64,000 nucleotides of DNA from Pontimicrobium sp. SW4 (GCF_039954625.1 NZ_CP157199.1:930001-994000), one strand, 5' to 3'; shown: positions 35,067 through 44,821, numbered from the stretch's first letter. The notes: generated from the letters alone by a model not told the origin. A program made the numbers and translations.

Positions 35067-35900
35067 ATGAAAAAAATTATCGTACCCATAGATTTTTCAA
35101 AACACTCAGAGTATGCTTTAAAAACAGCTGCAAAACTCGCAAAGAAAACCAATTCAGAACTTTTGGTATTGCACATGTTAGAAATGTCGGATGTTATTCT
35201 TACAAAAAGTGATTCCGAACAACAACAAAAGGCAGTTTTCTTTTTAAAAATAGTTGAACAAAAATTTGAAACGTTCTTAAATAAAGATTATTTAAATGAT
35301 GTTAATGTAACTCCAATTGTTAAGCACTACAAAGTGTTTAGTGAGGTAAATGATGTAGCTAAAGAGCATAATGCTAGTCTTATTGTAATGGGCTCTCATG
35401 GAACAAGTGGTTTTACAGAATTTTTTGTAGGCTCTAACACAGAGCGAGTGGTTAGAAATTCGGATATTCCTGTATTAGTTATAAAAAACGAGATAAAAGA
35501 TGTGAATTTTAGCTCAGCAATATTTGCTACAAATTTTGAAGAAGAAAACATACGTCCTTATTTAAATGCTACAAGTATGTTTGAAGCATTAGGAGCAAAA
35601 CTATTGTTATTGTATGTGAACTTGCCAAATGAACATTTTAAAAGCTCTGTTGAGATTGAGAAAAAAATCGCTGAATTTTTATTGACAGCCGACGGCAACT
35701 TAGATAGACTTAATGATGTTGCTTATCAAGCTGATTACACAGTGGAACAAGGTGTAATGAATTATGCTAATAAAGTAGGTGCAGATATTATAGCAATTCC
35801 AACTCATGGCCGAAAGGGTATTTCTCATTTCTTTGCAGGAAGTATAGGAGAAGATATTGCAAATCATTCACCACTACCAGTGATAACATTTATGATTTGA
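35067..35900 (+). CDS. tandem universal stress protein (UspA x2)
   Basis: A 277-residue protein with two Usp domains. Domain 1 (1-145) ends GSHGTSGFTEFFVGSNTERV with the ATP-binding GX2GX9G(S/N) style motif. Domain 2 (about 150-277) ends THGRKGISHFFAGSIGEDI, also with that motif. It likely binds ATP and signals stress or low energy. It lies 21 bp after hemN, so both probably respond to the same FNR-like regulator. Confidence 0.92.
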   Translation: MKKIIVPIDFSKHSEYALKTAAKLAKKTNSELLVLHMLEMSDVILTKSDSEQQQKAVFFLKIVEQKFETFLNKDYLNDVNVTPIVKHYKVFSEVNDVAKEHNASLIVMGSHGTSGFTEFFVGSNTERVVRNSDIPVLVIKNEIKDVNFSSAIFATNFEEENIRPYLNATSMFEALGAKLLLLYVNLPNEHFKSSVEIEKKIAEFLLTADGNLDRLNDVAYQADYTVEQGVMNYANKVGADIIAIPTHGRKGISHFFAGSIGEDIANHSPLPVITFMI

Positions 35901-35943
35901 TATTATTAGCCTAGATATAATAATTTATATTTCGCAAAAAAAG

Positions 35944-35972
35944 AAAAGTGAGTATCTACATACTCACTTTTT
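35944..35972 (+). terminator. intrinsic terminator of the hemN-usp operon
   Basis: Perfect 12-bp stem AAAAGTGAGTAT (35944-35955)/ATACTCACTTTT (35960-35971), a 4-nt loop and a T tract, 43 bp after the usp stop. Confidence 0.9.
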
Positions 35973-36158
35973 CGTTTTAATTAATTTGTTAGGGATTTTT
36001 AATACGTTGTCAATTGATATTAATCCAACAAATTGTATAAAATAGGTTCTTTTACCTTTATCGTAAAGCAAATTGAATGCCAAAGGTGTTTTTTGATAGC
36101 ATATTTTAGTTAAGAAACTGGTAAACAGCAGTGTGCATTTTTTACTACAAAAACACAT

Positions 36159-36217
36159 ATCCACGAAATACCGTGATTAAAGTTATAAAATTTGTAAAGT
36201 CACGGTATTTCGTGGAT
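36159..36217. repeat. 18-bp perfect inverted repeat after the sigma-54 regulator
   Basis: Arms ATCCACGAAATACCGTGA (36159-36176) and its exact complement (36200-36217) flank a 23-nt AT-rich loop. The right arm ends four bases before the regulator stop codon, so it is in the 3' end of that transcript and may end it. It has no adjacent T-run. The 321-bp gap 35901-36221 otherwise holds only the hemN-usp terminator. A 66-codon minus-strand frame there is not convincing. Confidence 0.6.
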
Positions 36218-36221
36218 GTTA

Positions 36222-38510
36222 CTAAAGTCTTTTAATACCAAGTTTCTTCATTCGATCTCTTAATGTACTCGGTTTTAGTCCTAATACTATAGCAGCTCCT
36301 TGATGACCATCAATTGTCCATTGAGTTTCATTTAGAACTTTAATAATATGATTACGTTGTACTTCATCTAGTGAGGCAGTATGATTTTTAATGGCGGCTA
36401 TATTACTAGATGAATTATCAAATTCTTGAATTATTAATAGGTCTTGATTAGAAACTATTACTGCACGTTCTATAACATTTTCTAATTCTCTAATGTTTCC
36501 AGGCCAAGCATAGGATTTCATTTGTTGTAAGGTTAAATCTGTAATATATTTTATTACTTTTCCATGCTTTTTGGAGTATTTATTTACAAAGTGATCTATT
36601 AATACAGGAATATCTTCAATTCTATTTCGTAGAGGAGGGATAGTTATTGGAAAGACATTTAATCTAAAGTATAAATCTTCTCTAAAGCTTTTATCTTCAG
36701 TTTCTTTTTTTAAATCTTTGTTGGTAGCTGCAATAATTCTAACATCTAGTTTTCGAATTTTGGAACTTCCTATAGGTTCAATTTCACCTTCTTGAATGGC
36801 TCTCAAAAGTTTTGGTTGTAATGCTAACGGTAATTCTCCTATTTCATCTAAAAATATTGTACCACCGTCTGCTAATTCAAATTTGCCTATTCTGTTCTCA
36901 ATAGCACCAGTAAACGACCCTTTTGTATGTCCAAACAACTCACTTTCAATAAGTTCAGATGGTATTGCGGCACAATTTACACGAATTAATGAGTTGTTTT
37001 TGCGTGAACTTGTTTTGTGTATTGCTTTTGCAATTAACTCTTTTCCTGTTCCAGTTTCCCCTAATATAAGTACTGTAGCATCAGTTTTAGCCACTTGTTC
37101 TACTTGATTTAAAACATTACTAATCTCTTCGCTACTATAAACCATATCTTCATAGTTAAAGGAAAGAGAGATTTCTTTTTTTAGTAGTACATTTTCGGTT
37201 TCTAGTTGTTGACGATATTTTTCTAGCTCTTCAATACTCTTTTTTAAATCTTCTTCAACTTGCTTTTTATCGCTTAAATCTGAACCAATAGCAGTTATTA
37301 TACCGTTTTCATCTGGTTTTGTTCCTTGCCATGCTATCCATTTGTATGTACCATTTTTACATAAATACCTATTTTCAAATGAAGCAACATCATTTCCTTT
37401 TAGTTTTTCTGATACAGCATGTTTAGTTTTTTCAATATCTTCTTGATGAATAAGTTTTATAAAAGGTATTGAAGTGAATTCATCAACTGTATACCCCAAA
37501 ATTCTAGTTACTGCTGCACTTGCATCAGTAAAATACCCCGTTTTTATATTAACTGATGCTATAATACTTGGCGATAAATTGAACGTACTTTTTAAGCGTT
37601 CTTTAGTTGTTTTTAATTTTTCTTCTGCTTTTTTTCGTTTAGTTATATCGTCCGCAACTCCAATAATTTGAGTCACTTTTCCTTTATTACGATTAAAAAC
37701 CGATTCTCTGGATTGTAACCAGTGCCAATTACCATTTTTATGTTTTACTCTATATTCAAATACAATAATAGCCCCATCTTTAGCTGATTGATATTGAGGC
37801 AATATTTCGTTTTTATAGACTTCAGAATCTTCAGGATGCATTAGATTGGAAAGATGATTTTTTCCAAAATCAAGAACTTCTTGTTGGGAATAACCTAAAA
37901 TTTTCATATTTCCATCATTACTATAAACATTTTTATGATCAATCAAATCATAAACATATACTATATCTGGAGTTGTATTTAGTAAAGCTTCATTAAATTC
38001 TTTGGTCTTGATAATTGATTGCTCAACTTTTTTTCTTTCGGTTATGTCAAGCGAGACAATCATGAAGTAGTCTATATTATTTTGAATGTTTTTAATTGGA
38101 ATTAATGTAGACTGAAACCAAAGTTCGTTTCCATCAGAATCTAAAATTGATGCTTCTTGCGTAATTGGGGCTTTGGTTTTTTTTACAGTATGAAGACATT
38201 CCTGCATTGGAATTTTGAAAGAATCTGAATAAAAACTCAATGGGTACGGTTTTCCATAATAAGGAGAGATATCACCTATTTTAAGCTTGTCTATTCCAGA
38301 TCGACTCATGTATTGTAGATTAAAATCTAAATCAACAATTTTAGTGCAAACGGGGGAGTTTTCTAACCAAGAAAAACTTTTTAATTCAGATACATCTAAA
38401 GTTTTAGTTTTGTCGCGTGCATTAGTTTCAAATACTTTAAGTTTATCTACTTTGTTATTTAAGCTTTCAATTTCTTTCAAGAATTGTTCAATTATTATAG
38501 TTCTTTTCAT
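36222..38510 (-). CDS. PAS-containing sigma-54-dependent activator
   Basis: With Met at 38510 (MKRTIIIEQFLKE) the protein has 762 residues. Three PAS domains lie at about 45-160 (ending FMIVSLDITERKK), 170-295 and 310-420 (both with PAC ends), and a coiled coil at about 420-450. The AAA+ domain has Walker A GETGTGKE (about 484) and the sigma-54 contact loop GSFTGA (about 531). A C-terminal Fis-type HTH (GAAIVLGLKPSTLRDRM) follows. No receiver domain is present, so it senses directly through PAS, perhaps redox or a ligand. It lies after the cbb3 cluster on the same strand, a link to oxygen or energy supply being inferred. Confidence 0.92.
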   Translation of the reverse strand: MKRTIIIEQFLKEIESLNNKVDKLKVFETNARDKTKTLDVSELKSFSWLENSPVCTKIVDLDFNLQYMSRSGIDKLKIGDISPYYGKPYPLSFYSDSFKIPMQECLHTVKKTKAPITQEASILDSDGNELWFQSTLIPIKNIQNNIDYFMIVSLDITERKKVEQSIIKTKEFNEALLNTTPDIVYVYDLIDHKNVYSNDGNMKILGYSQQEVLDFGKNHLSNLMHPEDSEVYKNEILPQYQSAKDGAIIVFEYRVKHKNGNWHWLQSRESVFNRNKGKVTQIIGVADDITKRKKAEEKLKTTKERLKSTFNLSPSIIASVNIKTGYFTDASAAVTRILGYTVDEFTSIPFIKLIHQEDIEKTKHAVSEKLKGNDVASFENRYLCKNGTYKWIAWQGTKPDENGIITAIGSDLSDKKQVEEDLKKSIEELEKYRQQLETENVLLKKEISLSFNYEDMVYSSEEISNVLNQVEQVAKTDATVLILGETGTGKELIAKAIHKTSSRKNNSLIRVNCAAIPSELIESELFGHTKGSFTGAIENRIGKFELADGGTIFLDEIGELPLALQPKLLRAIQEGEIEPIGSSKIRKLDVRIIAATNKDLKKETEDKSFREDLYFRLNVFPITIPPLRNRIEDIPVLIDHFVNKYSKKHGKVIKYITDLTLQQMKSYAWPGNIRELENVIERAVIVSNQDLLIIQEFDNSSSNIAAIKNHTASLDEVQRNHIIKVLNETQWTIDGHQGAAIVLGLKPSTLRDRMKKLGIKRL

Positions 38511-38652
38511 ACTCTCTATTTTACCAAAAACATACACATTCTAAGTGAATGAACACAATTATTTTAGTTGAAGAGAGATTAATAAAGTTAAGTTATTTTT
38601 TAAAGAAGAGCTAAATTTGTTATAATTAATTTTTTATCGTAGCAATAGAACG

Positions 38653-39360
38653 CTATTGGATATAGCAATCCATTGCTGTATTAGCCATATCCTGCATAGG
38701 AGCAGGAGAGAGGTAAGGAATTCCAAGACCAAGACCTCTAAGGATAAATAACATACCTATAATAACTACAAAAACTGGTATTACTTTTTGAATACGTTGC
38801 CTAATATTACCTTTTAAAAACTGACTAAAGTATATAGCAGTTGTCATTAAAGGAATTGTGCCAAGACCAAAAACAAGCATATACAAACTGCCTTGGAGCG
38901 CATTTCCAGATGCAATCGCTGCAAAAACTGCCATGTAGACTAGACCGCAAGGTAAAAAACCATTTAAAAATCCAATGGTTAGAAATGTGTCTGGAGTTTT
39001 CTTTTGTAACTCTTTTCCTAAAGCATTTTTCACTTTAGAAATAAGCTTATAAATAGGTTTTGAGAAATTATACTTATTAAAAGTTTTATAAGGAATCAAG
39101 ACAACTAAAATCATTAATACTCCAATAGCAATAGATAATTGCTGTTGGATACCAAATATGTAAAGCCCTTTACCTACTAGACCAAAAATTAAACCTATAA
39201 TACCATAAGATAAAAGTCTACCAAAATGATAGATAGCAATTTGAGATAGCTTTTTAGTAGAATTTGTTCGATCAACAGGTAGCATAAAAGCTATGGGTCC
39301 ACACATGCCAACACAGTGAAAACTTCCTAATAGTCCTAATGCTAAAGCCGAAAGTAACAT
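38653..39360 (-). CDS. SafE/TauE-like membrane protein of the cbb3 cluster
   Basis: A 235-residue integral membrane protein with six helices and the N-terminal GSFHCVGMCGPIAFML block seen in the sulfite-exporter/urease-accessory-like family found at the end of many cbb3 operons. The C-x3-C pair (HCVGMC) may bind copper. It sits one base after ccoH, so it is the last gene of the operon, and a role in copper delivery or oxidase assembly is inferred. Confidence 0.85.
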   Translation of the reverse strand: MLLSALALGLLGSFHCVGMCGPIAFMLPVDRTNSTKKLSQIAIYHFGRLLSYGIIGLIFGLVGKGLYIFGIQQQLSIAIGVLMILVVLIPYKTFNKYNFSKPIYKLISKVKNALGKELQKKTPDTFLTIGFLNGFLPCGLVYMAVFAAIASGNALQGSLYMLVFGLGTIPLMTTAIYFSQFLKGNIRQRIQKVIPVFVVIIGMLFILRGLGLGIPYLSPAPMQDMANTAMDCYIQ

Positions 39361-39361
39361 A

Positions 39362-39808
39362 TTAATAAACTAAGTCTTCTTTAAATAAATAAGATTTTCC
39401 GTTATATTGCCAATCTATTTTAATGTTCCAACGACCATCTACCAAACGCTTGTCAGGTATGAGCAAATTTGATTTAGACAATGAAAGTGTAGTTTCAAAA
39501 TCTAATTGTTTGTTAGATGGTCTATATAGGAACAATTTTCCTTTAATTTTTTCTGGCTGCAAGTCTTCTGGGAAATACACAACCAATCCTTCATTGGTTT
39601 TTTTGTAGGTAATATTTTTAGTTAAAGTTTTTGAATTATTTTCCTTATCAATATCTTGTTGATATTCTAGCTCAGCTTTATAATAATCTTCGGTAACTAA
39701 ATCATGATTGTATTTATCATTAGTAATCATGTTAACTACAAAGTATAGTATAAAAGCTATAAAGCAAATGAAAGCTATTACAATTCCTGTTCCCCAATTT
39801 AGTTTCAT
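39362..39808 (-). CDS. ccoH: FixH/CcoH family cbb3 assembly protein
   Basis: A 148-residue protein with one N-terminal helix (VIAFICFIAFILYFVV) and a periplasmic domain. The FixH mark is the N-terminal NDKYNHDLVTEDYYKAELEYQ region. The C-terminal WNIKIDWQYNGKSYLFKE is typical. It is 15 bp after ccoG. FixH/CcoH stabilises the assembled cbb3 complex. Confidence 0.9.
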   Translation of the reverse strand: MKLNWGTGIVIAFICFIAFILYFVVNMITNDKYNHDLVTEDYYKAELEYQQDIDKENNSKTLTKNITYKKTNEGLVVYFPEDLQPEKIKGKLFLYRPSNKQLDFETTLSLSKSNLLIPDKRLVDGRWNIKIDWQYNGKSYLFKEDLVY

Positions 39809-39823
39809 AGTTCTTTAGTCTTT

Positions 39824-41248
39824 TTAATTATAACTTCTGGGTCCTAAGAAGTTAGCACTTGTTGTTTCAATAAGCTTATCATTGGCATAAACGCCAATTT
39901 TAATAGTATTTCTATCTCCAGATAATTTGGAATTATCAATTTCTATAAATATGGTTCCTTCAGTCATTCCTTGTGCTGGAACTACAAATACATCATGCGT
40001 TGACACTAGCTTGATAGTACCATCATGCGACATCAACTTTAGGTTGACATTTTTAATCTCCTCAGTTGTTTTGTTTACGAGCTTATAGGTAAACACATTG
40101 CTTATAATGTTATTATCCTTACGCTCATATAACTGACCAGGAAGCCTAAGGACTCTAGCTTCTACATCATTTCTTAAGAATAACATACCTATAAGGACAC
40201 CAGTTAATATGAATAATACAGCAATATAACCCTTAACTCTTGCTGTAAGTTTAAACTTTGTCTTGTTCTCTATACTTTCTTCACTTGTATAACGAATTAA
40301 TCCTTTTGGGAGGTTTATACTATCCATAATATGGTCGCATTCATCTATACAAGCTGTACAGTTTACACATTCTAGCTGTGTGCCATTTCTAATATCTATT
40401 CCTGTTGGGCAGACATGTACACATTGCATACAATCTATACAATCTCCATGACCAAGAGCAGCTCGATCCTCATTTTTTCTAAATTTTTTTCTACCATTTT
40501 CTCCTTCACCTCTTTTATGATCATAAGCGACCACAATTGATTTTGTATCTAATAATACACCTTGTAATCTTCCATAAGGACAAGCGATAACACATACTTG
40601 CTCTCTAAACCAAGCAAAAACAAAATAGAAAACACCTGTAAAAATAATTAATGATATAAGTGTATTTAAATGGGATGATGGGCCGTCAACAATGTATTGA
40701 ATAAGACTATCGCTGCCAATTAAATATGCTAAAAACACGTTAGCAATTAAAAAGGAAATGATTAAAAAAACGATGAGCTTTAGTCCACGTTTTCTAATTT
40801 TTTCTTTGGTCCAAGGCTGTTTTTTAAGCCTAATTTGCTTTCCTCTGTCTCCTTCAATCCAATATTCAATACGTCTAAAAACCATTTCCATAAAAATGGT
40901 TTGAGGACAAATCCATCCGCAAAAAATACGACCAAAAACAACAGTAAAAAGTGTAATAAATACTACACCAATTATCATTGAGATTACAAAGAGATGAAAA
41001 TCTTGTGGCCAAAAAGGAAAGCCAAAAATATTGAAACGTCTTTCCATAATGTTAAACATTAGGAATTGATTTCCATTAACCTTTATAAATGGCGAAGATA
41101 TTAGAAATAATAATAGAAAATAACTAACATATTTACGGTAATTATAAAAGCGACCACTAGGCTTTTTTGGAAACACCCAAGCGCGTTTACCATCTTTTGT
41201 GATGGTGCCTATGGAATCTCGAAAGGTTTCGTTTTTGGGTGCTTCCAA
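39824..41248 (-). CDS. ccoG: cbb3 oxidase accessory protein CcoG
   Basis: A 474-residue protein with several membrane helices and ferredoxin-type clusters. The cysteine pairs CGWICP and CVIACPYGR are followed by a 2x[4Fe-4S] domain, CIDCMQCVHVCP and CVNCTACIDECD. A C-terminal Ig-like domain (about 380-474) is present. CcoG reduces copper for CcoN assembly. It lies between ccoP and ccoH in the usual order. Confidence 0.95.
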   Translation of the reverse strand: MEAPKNETFRDSIGTITKDGKRAWVFPKKPSGRFYNYRKYVSYFLLLFLISSPFIKVNGNQFLMFNIMERRFNIFGFPFWPQDFHLFVISMIIGVVFITLFTVVFGRIFCGWICPQTIFMEMVFRRIEYWIEGDRGKQIRLKKQPWTKEKIRKRGLKLIVFLIISFLIANVFLAYLIGSDSLIQYIVDGPSSHLNTLISLIIFTGVFYFVFAWFREQVCVIACPYGRLQGVLLDTKSIVVAYDHKRGEGENGRKKFRKNEDRAALGHGDCIDCMQCVHVCPTGIDIRNGTQLECVNCTACIDECDHIMDSINLPKGLIRYTSEESIENKTKFKLTARVKGYIAVLFILTGVLIGMLFLRNDVEARVLRLPGQLYERKDNNIISNVFTYKLVNKTTEEIKNVNLKLMSHDGTIKLVSTHDVFVVPAQGMTEGTIFIEIDNSKLSGDRNTIKIGVYANDKLIETTSANFLGPRSYN

Positions 41249-41260
41249 TGTAATCTATAA

Positions 41261-42160
41261 TTAGTTGTTGTCTTCAGTTTGCGCACTATTATCAACCCAT
41301 ATTTCGCCCTCTGGGGCTTTCGGAGTTGCTGGTGTTGTACCTTGTAGTGTTAATACATAACTTGCTACTTGTGCCATTTCTAATGGTTTTAATTGTTGTT
41401 TCCAAGCAATCATACCTTTACCGTCTCTACCTCCTTCAGAAATGGTTTGGAATACATTTTTTATACCACCACCAAGTATCCAATATTCATCTGCCATGTT
41501 TGGTCCAATACTACCACCACCATCGGCTAAATGACAGGCAACACAATTAGTATCCCAAATAGCTTTACCTGCACTTAAATCGGCATCATCAGTTAACATT
41601 GTTACAGTATTTACATCTACTAAATTTTTTGCAGTTTTTTTGTATTCTTCTACATCAGCTTTTGCTTGAACCATTTTTGCTTCAAATTCCTCTATTTGAG
41701 TTGGTCCATCAAAAACATGATATCTTAGTAAATATACTGCTGCAAATACTATAGATATGTAGAAAGAGTAAACCCACCATGGTGGTAAAGAATTATCTAA
41801 TTCCTTTATACCATCATAGTTATGGTCAAGAATAATTTCTCCTTCTTCTTCAATAGGTTTACTACCTAATAGTTTCTTGTATGTTTTTTTAACCCATTTA
41901 AACTCAAAGGCATTATTTTTTTCTGCTAAAAATCGTGCTTTTGCCTCTTTGTCCATTTTTTGAAGCATGACATTCTCTAACGCTCCAATAATAGCTTCAA
42001 TGGCTATTAGTATTAATAGGACTAAGAATAAGAACAGCGAAACAGCTGGATATTCTATAAATGCTGGTTTTTCTCCAGAATCTATCATGTATTCTACAAT
42101 TCCAAAAATTATAAAGAATATAACTGGAATTCTTATGTATGAAGGAATTAGATGTCTCAT
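41261..42160 (-). CDS. ccoP: cbb3 oxidase subunit III (CcoP), single-haem form
   Basis: A 299-residue protein with two N-terminal helices (about 7-25, 36-56), a soluble segment, a further helix (about 128-147) and a single c-type haem motif CVACH (DTNCVACHLADGGGS) with the axial-Met region near GKGMIAWK. Proteobacterial CcoP carries two haems; only one CXXCH is here, as in other Bacteroidota. It passes electrons to CcoO. It overlaps ccoQ by four bases. Confidence 0.92.
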   Translation of the reverse strand: MRHLIPSYIRIPVIFFIIFGIVEYMIDSGEKPAFIEYPAVSLFLFLVLLILIAIEAIIGALENVMLQKMDKEAKARFLAEKNNAFEFKWVKKTYKKLLGSKPIEEEGEIILDHNYDGIKELDNSLPPWWVYSFYISIVFAAVYLLRYHVFDGPTQIEEFEAKMVQAKADVEEYKKTAKNLVDVNTVTMLTDDADLSAGKAIWDTNCVACHLADGGGSIGPNMADEYWILGGGIKNVFQTISEGGRDGKGMIAWKQQLKPLEMAQVASYVLTLQGTTPATPKAPEGEIWVDNSAQTEDNN

Positions 42161-42342
42161 AATATGTCGTTGTTTTGGTTGTCTAATGGAATGTTACTAA
42201 CAGTTTGTATATAGTCTTTTTTAGCAGAAATCACCCACCAAAAAAGAATCATAAAAAAGGTAAAAAATATTAGTAGGGAGATAATAGGATAGATTTCTAT
42301 TCCTGTGATGCTCTCCATATGGTCTTTTATATATTTTAGCAT
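42157..42342 (-). CDS. ccoQ: CcoQ-like small cbb3 subunit
   Basis: A 61-residue protein with one helix (IISLLIFFTFFMILFWWVIS) and a polar tail. Size, location between ccoNO and ccoP and the AKKDYIQ end match CcoQ/FixQ. It probably stabilises the oxidase. Confidence 0.85.
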   Translation of the reverse strand: MLKYIKDHMESITGIEIYPIISLLIFFTFFMILFWWVISAKKDYIQTVSNIPLDNQNNDIL

Positions 42343-42357
42343 AACTCTAAATTTTGA

Positions 42358-44553
42358 TTATTGTTGATCTGCTTTTACTTTAATATCAGTTCCTAAACGC
42401 TGTAAATAAGCAATTAAGGCGACAATTTCCCTATTATGAACTTCTATAAACTCGTCTCCTTTTTTAGCTCTGTCATCACTAAATGAAGTTGCTAAATCGG
42501 GATCAGTTAATAAATTTTGCTCAATTAACTTTCCTTGCATAAGCATGTTTTCTTGTGCATTAGCAATATCTTCTTCAGTATATGGAACACCTAGTGTTAC
42601 CATGGCTGACATTTTCTTTTCAGTAAGTGATTTATCTAGTTCATCTCTTGTTATCCACTGATAGCGTGGCATGATTGAACCAGATGAGGTGCTTTGTGGG
42701 TCATACATGTGTTTAAAGTGCCAAGAATCTGGCCTACCACCAATTGTTTTTCCTCCGACTCCTTCTCTCGCTAAATCTGGCCCAGTACGTTTACTTCCCC
42801 AAAGGAATGGGTGATCGTATACAAACTCTCCAGCTTTAGAATATTCTCCATAACGTTCTACTTCACTTCTAAAAGGGCGAATCATTTGTGAGTGACAGGT
42901 ATTACAACCTTCTCTTATGTAAATATCTCTACCTTCTAATTCTAGAGGTGTATAAGGTTGTACACTACTTATAGTTGGAATGTTAGATTTTACCATAATA
43001 GTTGGTACAATTTGTACAATACCACCAATTAAAATAGTTACTGTAGCTAAAAGTGTTAATTGAACAGGTTTTCTTTCAATCCATGTATGCCACCCTTCAC
43101 CAGCAGTACGTTTTTTAGATACTCTAGTTAAAGCAGGAGCTTCAGCTAATTCATCTTGAACTTTATTTCCGGATTTTCTAACAGTTAAAATAATATTATA
43201 AACTAAAATTAAAGTACCAACTAAGTACAGAGTACCACCAATAGCTCTCATCCAATACATTGGCATAATTTCGGTTACAGTTTCTAAGAAGTTACCATAT
43301 ACTAAGGTTCCATCAGGATTAAATTGTTTCCACATACTTGCTTGCGTAAACCCTGCAACATACATTGGTAATGCGTAAATAATGATACCAAGAGTACCTA
43401 ACCAAAAGTGTAAATTAGCTAAACCATTAGAAAATAACTTTGTTTTGAATAGTTTAGGAATTAAGTAATAAATAATACCAAATGCCATAAAGCCGTTCCA
43501 AGCAAGAGCACCAACGTGAACGTGAGCAATAATCCAGTCTGTATAATGGGCAATAGCGTTTACATTTTTAAGTGATAATGTTGGTCCCTCAAATGTTGCC
43601 ATACCATAACCAGTAATAGCGACTACCATGAATTTTAAAACAGGGTCTGTTCTAACTTTATCCCATGCTCCTCTTAACGTTAATAAACCATTAATCATAC
43701 CACCCCAAGAAGGCATTAAAAGCATCACAGAAAATACAACACCTAAATTTTGTGCCCAATCTGGTAAGGCAGTATATAATAAATGATGTGGTCCAGCCCA
43801 AATGTATAAGAATATTAATGACCAGAAGTGTACTATAGATAATCTATATGAATACACAGGTCTGTTAGCAGCTTTTGGCACGAAATAATACATTAATCCT
43901 AAGAAAGGTGTTGTTAAGAAAAATGCGACTGCGTTATGACCATACCACCATTGTACAAGCGCATCTTGAACTCCAGCATATACCGAATAACTCTTCATTG
44001 CAGAAACAGGTAGCTCTAAACTATTAAATATGTGTAGAACAGCAACAGTAACAAAGGTTGCTAGATAAAACCAAATTGCAACATATAAATGGCGTTGTCT
44101 TCTTTTTAGAATAGTCCAAATCATATTTATACCAAATACTACCCAAACTAGTGCAATAGCAATATCTATTGGCCATTCTAATTCTGCGTATTCTTTTGAG
44201 GTTGTTAACCCCATTGGTAATGTAATTGCGGCTGCAACAATTATTAATTGCCATCCCCAAAAGTTAATATTACTTAAAAGGTCACTCGCCATACGCGTTT
44301 TTAATAAGCGTTGAAGCGAATAGTAAATACCAGCAAACATGGCATTACCAACAAAGGCAAAAATTACAGCATTAGTATGTAAGGGTCTTAGACGACCAAA
44401 ACTTAGCCATGATACACCATTGGTCATGTTAGGGAACAAAAACAATAAGGCTACTATGAGCCCTACAAGCATCCCTACAACTCCAAAAATTATTGTAGCA
44501 TAAAGGAATTTGGTAACGATTTTGTTATCATAATGAAACTGTTGCATTTCCAT
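42358..44553 (-). CDS. ccoNO: fused cbb3 oxidase subunits I and II (CcoN-CcoO)
   Basis: A 731-residue fusion. Residues 1 to about 480 are CcoN, with haem/CuB ligands in RPLHTNAV, WWYGHNAVAFF, GPHHLLYT and IIAHVHVGALAW. From about 500 it is CcoO: a membrane anchor, the haem c motif CNTCH in REGCNTCHSQMIRPF and the axial-Met SGSIMPRYQW region. It is the catalytic core of the high-affinity terminal oxidase and reduces O2 at low tension. The fusion is characteristic of Bacteroidota. Confidence 0.95.
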   Translation of the reverse strand: MEMQQFHYDNKIVTKFLYATIIFGVVGMLVGLIVALLFLFPNMTNGVSWLSFGRLRPLHTNAVIFAFVGNAMFAGIYYSLQRLLKTRMASDLLSNINFWGWQLIIVAAAITLPMGLTTSKEYAELEWPIDIAIALVWVVFGINMIWTILKRRQRHLYVAIWFYLATFVTVAVLHIFNSLELPVSAMKSYSVYAGVQDALVQWWYGHNAVAFFLTTPFLGLMYYFVPKAANRPVYSYRLSIVHFWSLIFLYIWAGPHHLLYTALPDWAQNLGVVFSVMLLMPSWGGMINGLLTLRGAWDKVRTDPVLKFMVVAITGYGMATFEGPTLSLKNVNAIAHYTDWIIAHVHVGALAWNGFMAFGIIYYLIPKLFKTKLFSNGLANLHFWLGTLGIIIYALPMYVAGFTQASMWKQFNPDGTLVYGNFLETVTEIMPMYWMRAIGGTLYLVGTLILVYNIILTVRKSGNKVQDELAEAPALTRVSKKRTAGEGWHTWIERKPVQLTLLATVTILIGGIVQIVPTIMVKSNIPTISSVQPYTPLELEGRDIYIREGCNTCHSQMIRPFRSEVERYGEYSKAGEFVYDHPFLWGSKRTGPDLAREGVGGKTIGGRPDSWHFKHMYDPQSTSSGSIMPRYQWITRDELDKSLTEKKMSAMVTLGVPYTEEDIANAQENMLMQGKLIEQNLLTDPDLATSFSDDRAKKGDEFIEVHNREIVALIAYLQRLGTDIKVKADQQ

Positions 44554-44585
44554 AATTAATTTGTGTTATTCTAAATTGGTTAGTA

Positions 44586-44750
44586 TTATTTTTTCTTTTT
44601 TTCTTTAATAATTTCGTCTTCAAACAACATTCTTACCGAATGGGTATAAGAATCGTCATACTGTCCTTTCTTTACTGCAACAATAAAAGCAATAAAAAAA
44701 ACCACAGCTACTGCAATACTTATAGCTAATAAAATATAAATGACACTCAT
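44586..44750 (-). CDS. ccoS: CcoS, cbb3 assembly protein
   Basis: A 54-residue protein: MSVIYILLAISIAVAVVFFI is a single helix, then AVKKGQYDDSYTHSVRMLFED, the CcoS/FixS hallmark. It has a lysine-rich end. It is the first gene of the cbb3 operon and is needed for loading cofactors into the oxidase. It lies 48 bp after the FNR-like box. Confidence 0.9.
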   Translation of the reverse strand: MSVIYILLAISIAVAVVFFIAFIVAVKKGQYDDSYTHSVRMLFEDEIIKEKKKK

Positions 44751-44767
44751 ACCTTGAGATTAATTTT

Positions 44768-44811
44768 CAAAAGTAATTTCATATGGCTACTAAAAAAATG
44801 ATAATTGTCAT
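44768..44811 (-). promoter_or_regulatory. FNR-like box and promoter of the ccoS-NO-Q-P-G-H operon
   Basis: The palindrome ATGATAATTGTCAT (44798-44811) has the core TGA-N6-TCA. On the minus strand a consensus -7 element TACTTTTG lies at 44775-44768, 24 bp from the core, the same as at hemN and again placing the centre near -41.5. The 18-bp ATGATAATTGTCATGTTT is identical to bases 47343-47360. Confidence 0.72.
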
Positions 44812-44821
44812 GTTTCATATA

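Noticed and set aside
35964..36164. 66-codon minus-strand open frame
   Set aside because: It overlaps the hemN-usp terminator and its start lies in the 18-bp inverted repeat. No family or start signal is visible.
38643..38658. CAATAG/CTATTG hairpin at the end of the SafE-like gene
   Set aside because: It is only six bp, overlaps the coding end and has no T-run on the minus strand.
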